Source: Ophiocordyceps camponoti-saundersi (nom. inval.) (taxonomy: Eukaryota > Ascomycota > Sordariomycetes > Hypocreales > Ophiocordycipitaceae). From it: 64,000 nucleotides of DNA. Made by a program: the position numbers and the translations under genes. The DNA lies in assembly GCA_003339415.1 (NCBI GenBank), contig PDHQ01000104.1:1-64000 (forward strand). Direction: 5' to 3'. Shown here piece after piece: positions 59,264 to 64,000 of this stretch; position 1 is the stretch's first letter, and each line of letters opens with the position of its first letter. Under the pieces are notes generated by a model, which saw nothing but the letters and a program-made list of their open reading frames with translations, was not told the origin of the DNA and ran no database searches.

Positions 59264-60690
59264 TCAACCCATTTCCACGTCCTCAGAGTCAGCGCTTCGC
59301 CCCGGCGTCGTCCCCAAACTCTCCAAGCCCCGTTCGCTGGCGAGTTCGGCCACAAGGCCATGCTGCCCCACGCTTGAACCGCCTCGGCCGCCCATGGCTT
59401 CCTGATACTTCTTCCCCGCCTCGTTGAGTAGCGTCTGCAGTTCGACCTCGCGCGCTGCCACCTCGTCCTTTTCCTTCTTCAGCTGCCTCACTCCCGCGTC
59501 TTTGATCTTGATATCGCGCTCCATGTCCTTGATTCTGTCTTGCAGACGCGCTAGACAATCTGCCAGACTCGGTAGCGGTGTTATCTTAGGGGGTACCTGC
59601 CATAGCTCATCCTTGGGCTTCTTGGAAGGCTTCTTCAATCCGTCCAGCCCTGCTCTTGTCTGCGCCGACTCGTATGCTATCCGTCGCTCGGCGTCGCTGT
59701 CAGACGAGGAATCCGAACTGTGGCCTTCGGCCGCCGATATGAGCTCAGCCATCTGCTGACGTTCGCGCTTCCGTCGTTCTTTCACGGCTCTTCGGCCCAA
59801 CGACAGGCCGCCATCCTCGACAAAGTCATCAAAGCCCTCCCCGAGATCTTCCTCCTCTGCTTGCAATCGGCTACTCTTCGTCTTCTGACCCTCAGGCTTC
59901 TCCTCGTCGTCGTCTTCGACAGAGAGGAAGTCTGTCTCTTTCGCTAGCCTGACGCGGCGCTCCTTTTTTTCCTGTATTTCCACTTCGGAAAGTATCCGAG
60001 TCTCAGACTCGCGTGGCTTCGCAGTGGGTGAATCCACGATTAAAGCGCCCTCGAGCTCGGAGGCATCCAGTTCCATCTCGAGAGCATCTTCGGCATGAAG
60101 GGAGGATATGTCACGAGGGGTACTGGGCGTCGAGGACTGAAGCTCCTGCAAATATTCCTTGCTGTACTTTGGCCTGTCGTCAGACTCTTGTGATAGTCGC
60201 GTAGGCAGTCCTCTCAGCGCAACGCCGCGCTTCGTTATGGTCTTAGGGCTTGATATCCTCTTACAGGGCGCGTCGGCTTCCCCTGCGATCCCGCTTTCTG
60301 ATTCGCCGACTTCCGTTCCAAAGGAGAGCTTTGACGCCGTAGGCTTGTTCTTCTTCAGTCTCCCAGAGCTAAGCCGGCTAATATTGGGCCGGATGACCAC
60401 CGGGCCATCATTGTCGTCCGCAGCGCTCGATTCGTTTTCAGGGACAACTTCGTCGGTATGGCTGTAGCTATTTCGTAGCTTCGACTGGCGGAAAGGTTTA
60501 CGGCCAGCTCTCGCACCAAAGAGAGGCCTGGGGGGGTCTTCCTCGCACCGAAGTCAGGCTGGGCCCACCATGGTCGAACTGGACGCCTACCTTCGCCGTT
60601 TCCCGGCACGACGTTCGATTCCTTTGAGATTTCCACTTCCTCCGAGCCTCCAACGACGCGCGCCTTGCGCCTAGACGCAGAAAAGTTCAT
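59264..60690 (-). CDS. Spliceosome-disassembly factor NTR2-like (GCFC/NTR2 family)
   Basis: Nineteen-complex-related proteins act with Ntr1 and the helicase Prp43 to take apart spent spliceosomes in the nucleus. Exon 1 is 60,690-60,591 and exon 2 is 60,537-59,264 (457 aa); the 53-base intron has a CTGAC branch, and the exon 2 frame before the join has an upstream stop. Family marks are the N-terminal MNFSASRRKARVVGG, RPLFGARAGRKPFRQSKLRNSYSH, and KYSKEYLQELQSSTPSTP (around residue 175-195), the most diagnostic motif. Acidic and basic stretches follow, then a helical coiled-coil region near the C-terminus (ADCLARLQDRIKDMERDIKIKD). Identification is by motif memory; distinction from larger GCFC proteins rests on length. 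It shares a 216-base upstream region with the divergent SmG gene. Confidence 0.77.
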
Positions 60691-60906
60691 ACCGGCCTGA
60701 ACTGTTGACTTTGCTCGGCGGACAGATGCAACTCTCACTGATGCGCCGAAGTGACGTGCCAGATGTTATCTTATCTTCACGTGACTGGCAGTTTTTCCGA
60801 CGCGACCATTAGCTAGCTCATGGGCCGCGGCTCGTTTGTAGGTCTCCAACCTTCTTTCTCCTACCCTTTCGCAACAGCGAAGAGGACCGTCCATACATCC
60901 TTCAAA
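60691..60906. promoter_or_regulatory. Bidirectional promoter between NTR2-like and SmG genes
   Basis: Only 216 bases separate the two divergent start codons. It contains CACGTG followed by AC at 60,778-60,785 and a nearby GTGACGTGCC. Both genes must draw on this interval. Confidence 0.6.
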
Positions 60907-61393
60907 ATGGCGCCTCCTCAGCCTGAACTCAAGAAAGTAAGAGCCTTCCGGTCCGCCATCCGCGGTGCTCTCCAGCAGGACAACTCGAGAGAACCCGATG
61001 GATTCACGCGCGCCTCGACTTCCGCTAACAGCCCGGCTCAGTACCTCGAGAAAAGACTCTTCGTCCAACTGAACGGCAGCCGCAAAGTCATCGGCATTCT
61101 ACGTGGATACGACGTATGTCGCACACGCACTTTATCCCTCTTTTCTTCATGTTTAGCTGGCTGACATTCATTGCACTCAGGTCTTTCTGAACATCGTGCT
61201 CGACGAAGCCTACGAGGAGGTATCCGATAATGTCAAAATCAAACTTGGGATGGTGGTACGAACAGAAGAGTTACCATGAACTATTGGGCTGTGATACTGA
61301 CGTATGATCTAGGTGATCCGAGGCAACTCCGTCGTCATGCTCGAAGCGATGGACAGGATAGGCGGCGATGAGCGCCAGCAACAACATAGATGA
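60907..61393 (+). CDS. Small nuclear ribonucleoprotein SmG
   Basis: One of the seven Sm proteins that form the ring on U1, U2, U4 and U5 snRNAs. The gene has four small exons (60,907-60,936; 61,042-61,113; 61,181-61,255; 61,313-61,393) and three introns of 105, 67 and 57 bases, all closing in phase 0, for 85 aa. Sm motif 1 is seen in KRLFVQLNGSRKVIGILRGYD and FLNIVLDEA, and Sm motif 2 in IRGNSVVMLEA. The N-terminal PQPELKKYLEKR is typical of SmG rather than LSm7. Conserved residues split by introns confirm each junction. It ends in a Gln/His-rich tail. Exon 1 has only ten codons. Confidence 0.93.
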
Positions 61394-61839
61394 TGGCATG
61401 CAAACGACGTGCTCGGCTTGGCGTTCGGGGAATCACCTGGGCTACATCATGTCAAGCAACGGGGGATTTTTTTTTTTTTTGTTGAGAGCATCAGCCTTCA
61501 TGACAGGTCATCTCCATAGGTGGCTTTCTATCTCGTTCACGTTCTGAATTCACACAAGAACCATGTTCGCGAGCCGCTCTGCAAAATTTCACAAGCGCCA
61601 CCAACACGACCATCTTGATGGGTGATAGAAGATGTATAGATGCTTCATTACCCCATCTATGTATCGTTCATGCCCACACCGTAGAAAACAGCCAGATGAA
61701 GGCGGAGCATATTCTGGGGAAAGGCAAGAAGCCCACACGTGTCGCTGCCAGCGCCGATGAATCAATATCCGATAATTTACACGTCCCCTTTCTCCCCGTT
61801 CCCGCTCCACCTCCTAGAATAGGTTGCCAGTTTCACCAA
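61394..61839. other. Convergent intergenic region
   Basis: 3' flanks of SmG (plus) and the DUF3844 gene (minus); a run of T at 61,469-61,480. No gene recognised. Confidence 0.5.
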
Positions 61840-63008
61840 TCATCTTGCCCGAGAGACGCCCGCGCCGATGACGCCTGGAAGCCTCTCTTGCCCGACACCG
61901 AAAAGCATCGAAACGGCCAACCACAGGATGAAGACGAGGGCGATCGTAAAGCCGGCAAAGAGCCAGAACGCAACGCTGACATCTTGCTTCGCGCACGTCA
62001 ATCCGGCCCAATGAGTCAAGCTGCCCGAGTCGCTCCTGGTACTAAGGCAGCGACAAGCAAAGCAGTCCTCGTTAGCTCTGACGCCCTTTGAGTCGGCAAA
62101 TTTCTTTTCGCAAGCTCCGTGGCCTGAGCAGTTTTTGGTGGCTGAAGAGCACGCTTCGGCCGAGTTAAAGCACGCCGGAATGCGAGCCGAAGAGGCGTAT
62201 AGAAAAGCGTTGCCCGACGCCGACTCATCGAGCGAGACCTGCTCAGCCTGACGTCTGCGTAACTCTTGAGGCTGCGCCTGAGAGCCCGTGGTTCGGGGCA
62301 GAACAACAATCGTAGTCTCCAGCTCGCCTATTTTTGCGAGCTTGGAGAGTTGAGTGAGTCTACGGGCGAGGCCGTCGACAAGGTCCGAGCCCTGAAGCAA
62401 GCCGGCGTCAGTCTCAAGCGTCACCAGAATCGGTACATGTCAAGTGCGAACACAATTACCTCGCGGACGTCGAATCTGGCGAACGCAGACTGCTTCCCGT
62501 TCCAGCATTCTTCTGTGAGAGGGTTGGTGATTTGCCGCAGGTCGCAGTGGCTGACGTCCTTGGCTCCCGGTTCCTGAAGACCGCTTTTGATGATCTTGTC
62601 GCTATCACTCGAAGATAGACCATGGGATATTTCGAAAGTAGGCGGGGAGCCGAGCGCATTTACCAAGACATCCAATTCATCCGTCGAGACTCCCTCCAAC
62701 ATGACGACGAGCTGGCTGGGGTCGCCACCATCTCCGCCCTTGATCAGAGGGGGAGTTTTCTTGCCAAATTTGTTGAGCGCCGACACGGCAACCTCAATGT
62801 CTGTATTTTCGGTAAGGTCGCGGAAAGCCGGTTCAAGGTTGTTGGCGCCCAGCCGCTGCTGCACCACCAGACGGGCTACGGCGGGAGGGAGCGAGGTTGC
62901 GGTCGGCGGAGAGGCTTCCTGGGCCGATAGTATGTAGACATTTGCAAGCGGCTGAGCGATCGCGAGGAAGCCAGACGAGGCCGCGAGCAGGCCGGCCTTG
63001 AGCTTCAT
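61840..63008 (-). CDS. DUF3844 (Vps3844-like) ER/vacuolar membrane protein
   Basis: Fungal secretory-pathway membrane protein; the family is poorly characterised, and an ER or vacuolar-sorting role is only suggested by its name. Exon 1 is 63,008-62,460 and exon 2 is 62,391-61,840, joined over a 68-base GTAATT...CAG intron, giving 366 aa. Residues 1-21 form a signal peptide (KLKAGLLAASSGFLAIA). A lumenal domain follows, then the DUF3844 region with an EGF-like cysteine pattern (CFNSAEACSSATKNCSGHG, CEKK, CFACRCL, WAGLTCAKQDVS), a transmembrane helix (FWLFAGFTIALVFILWLAV, around 325-345) and a short tail RLPGVIGAGVSRAR. All the conserved cysteines I know of in this domain are present. Gene order gives no functional hint. 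Confidence 0.85.
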
Positions 63009-63610
63009 GATGGGAGTAGTTATTGACGACGTCTTTACTTGGAGTCGTCACCAGTCGGCCGTGGCTTGGTAGGGGGATGGGCATGCACGTGTCGGAATCC
63101 GGATCAAGGATATTCCGGACCTGCTGTTCCCAGGGCCAGACTCCAGAAGTTAGACGTCTAATGACATAGTACTCTCTAATCAGCAACACGCTCACTCTGA
63201 GTCACTCCTCACTCTACCAAAGCAATCCTTAATAAACTTGCGACCCTGTTGTATTTATTTATATGGTGTTTCCTCACGACTGATGAGGGAAAGGTCAATC
63301 AGAGTAATGCTCTGAATTAACGGAGAAAGACATATACAGTGACTGCTCGCAGACAGCAGAAGTGGTGCTCGCTGGTCTGCACCAATCCGTCACGCTCTTC
63401 ACATGGGAGTATCCGTACTACCTATGTTCACAAGCCCCTTGCCATATGTTCATCAGCAACCATGCACAGCATGTTCCCCATATTCCACCGACAGACTCCG
63501 ATCAAACAAGGCCGGAAGTACCTAGCCACGAGTGAAGGCCGCTTCAGTGGAGCATTTTGTTAGTATGTACAAGAAAGACGACAGCAATTTTGTCGCGCAT
63601 CCCTGGGCAT
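63009..63610. other. Intergenic, no gene recognised
   Basis: Upstream region of the DUF3844 gene and 3' flank of the phosphoesterase gene. An ATCCGTACT motif lies near 63,411. No coding sequence supported. Confidence 0.5.
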
Positions 63611-64000
63611 TCAGACCGGATCTTTTGCCGTTACTTGCCGCTCCAACTCGATATCAATCATCCACGGGGGTTGATTTGGGCCATCATCCGCCATGACGGC
63701 CGCGTTCACCATCAATGTCCGTTTTTGCTCGGCAAGACCCTCCTCATTGTCGAGAGTATAATGCATAGGACGCCTTTCATGCTCGTTGGTAGCCAAGATA
63801 CTCCTAAGGTTAGCAACGAGGTCCGATCGATTGTTGTCGATATCAGCAAAGTGAGATGGCTTGTCCGAAATTTGCGGCCGCCAGGCCACAAGCTTGGCCC
63901 CCCAACCATTGTGAACGTGGCCGAAGCAGTGCATTTTTGGCTGCGACCTGGCAACAGCTGCGAAGAGGTCCGGGCAGCCTATGCGTTCCTTGTCTGCTGT
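63611..64000 (-). CDS. Calcineurin-like metallophosphoesterase, C-terminal part (cut by window edge)
   Basis: The frame is open from the window end at 64,000 (in phase, first codon ACA) to the stop at 63,611, so 129 residues are visible and the 5' part lies outside. HCFGHVHNGWG carries the GHxH motif near the end of metallophosphoesterase domains, where the histidines coordinate the second metal. The preceding PDLFAAVARSQPKM matches the helix that normally leads into it in the fungal calcineurin-like phosphoesterase group (related to human MPPED proteins). The C-terminal end, with LERQVTAKDPV, is unremarkable. The substrate cannot be inferred. An internal Met at 63,934 is not the start, since conserved sequence continues before it. 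Confidence 0.78.
   Translation of the reverse strand, partial: TADKERIGCPDLFAAVARSQPKMHCFGHVHNGWGAKLVAWRPQISDKPSHFADIDNNRSDLVANLRSILATNEHERRPMHYTLDNEEGLAEQKRTLMVNAAVMADDGPNQPPWMIDIELERQVTAKDPV

Noticed and set aside
1..64000. CRISPR arrays, rRNA genes, bacterial operons
   Set aside because: The repeats present are LTRs, microsatellites and RIPped relics; nothing has regular spacer structure, and gene architecture is eukaryotic throughout.

Overview
The window is a piece of a filamentous ascomycete genome (Pezizomycotina, most likely a sordariomycete). The genes have short GT-AG introns of about 50-130 bases with CTAAC/CTGAC-like branch sites. Promoters carry CT tracts. The predicted proteins are typical of the group, and part of the sequence shows repeat-induced point mutation (RIP).

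Bases 1 to about 24,190 are an AT-rich transposon graveyard. CpA and its complement TpG are almost absent, so there are practically no ATG codons and no open frames. Two Ty3/Gypsy relics can still be read: a plus-strand chromodomain element (about 2.9-6.8 kb) and a minus-strand element bounded by two ~302-bp LTR copies (7,597-15,226). The rest is unrecognised. The few CpA sites that survive are nearly all GpCpA. The block ends abruptly and normal sequence follows.

From 24.2 to 35.4 kb the DNA is gene-sparse. It holds a 75-aa two-exon gene with an N-myristoylation-like start, a secreted heme-thiolate peroxidase-like protein with a changed active-site motif and an extra C-terminal region, a Cys-rich single-pass membrane protein, a second protein with an MGCxxS start and a His/Arg-rich head, a membrane-anchored hemerythrin-domain protein, and a membrane GNAT-like protein.

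From 35,372 to 44,175 lies an intact, apparently young 8,804-bp LTR retrotransposon on the minus strand. Its 126-bp LTRs look identical and it is flanked by a CCAAT target duplication. It encodes one uninterrupted 2,145-aa Gag-Pol with a C-terminal chromodomain-like segment, plus a separate 580-aa protein between pol and the 3' LTR that matches no family I recognise. It shows none of the RIP that has erased the elements 11 kb away.

From 45.3 to 64 kb are conserved housekeeping and transport genes: a PHO84-type phosphate symporter, a KHA1-type K+/H+ antiporter, a small basic protein, a ZIP metal transporter, the Hsp70/Hsp90 co-chaperone STI1, a divergent pair of spliceosome genes (NTR2-like and SmG), a DUF3844 membrane protein, and the 3' part of a calcineurin-like phosphoesterase cut by the window edge. 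Phosphate, potassium and zinc transporters lie within 11 kb, but I see no sign that they form a functional cluster. No tRNA, rRNA or CRISPR array was recognised. All intron positions were read by eye and kept only where the reading frame closes.
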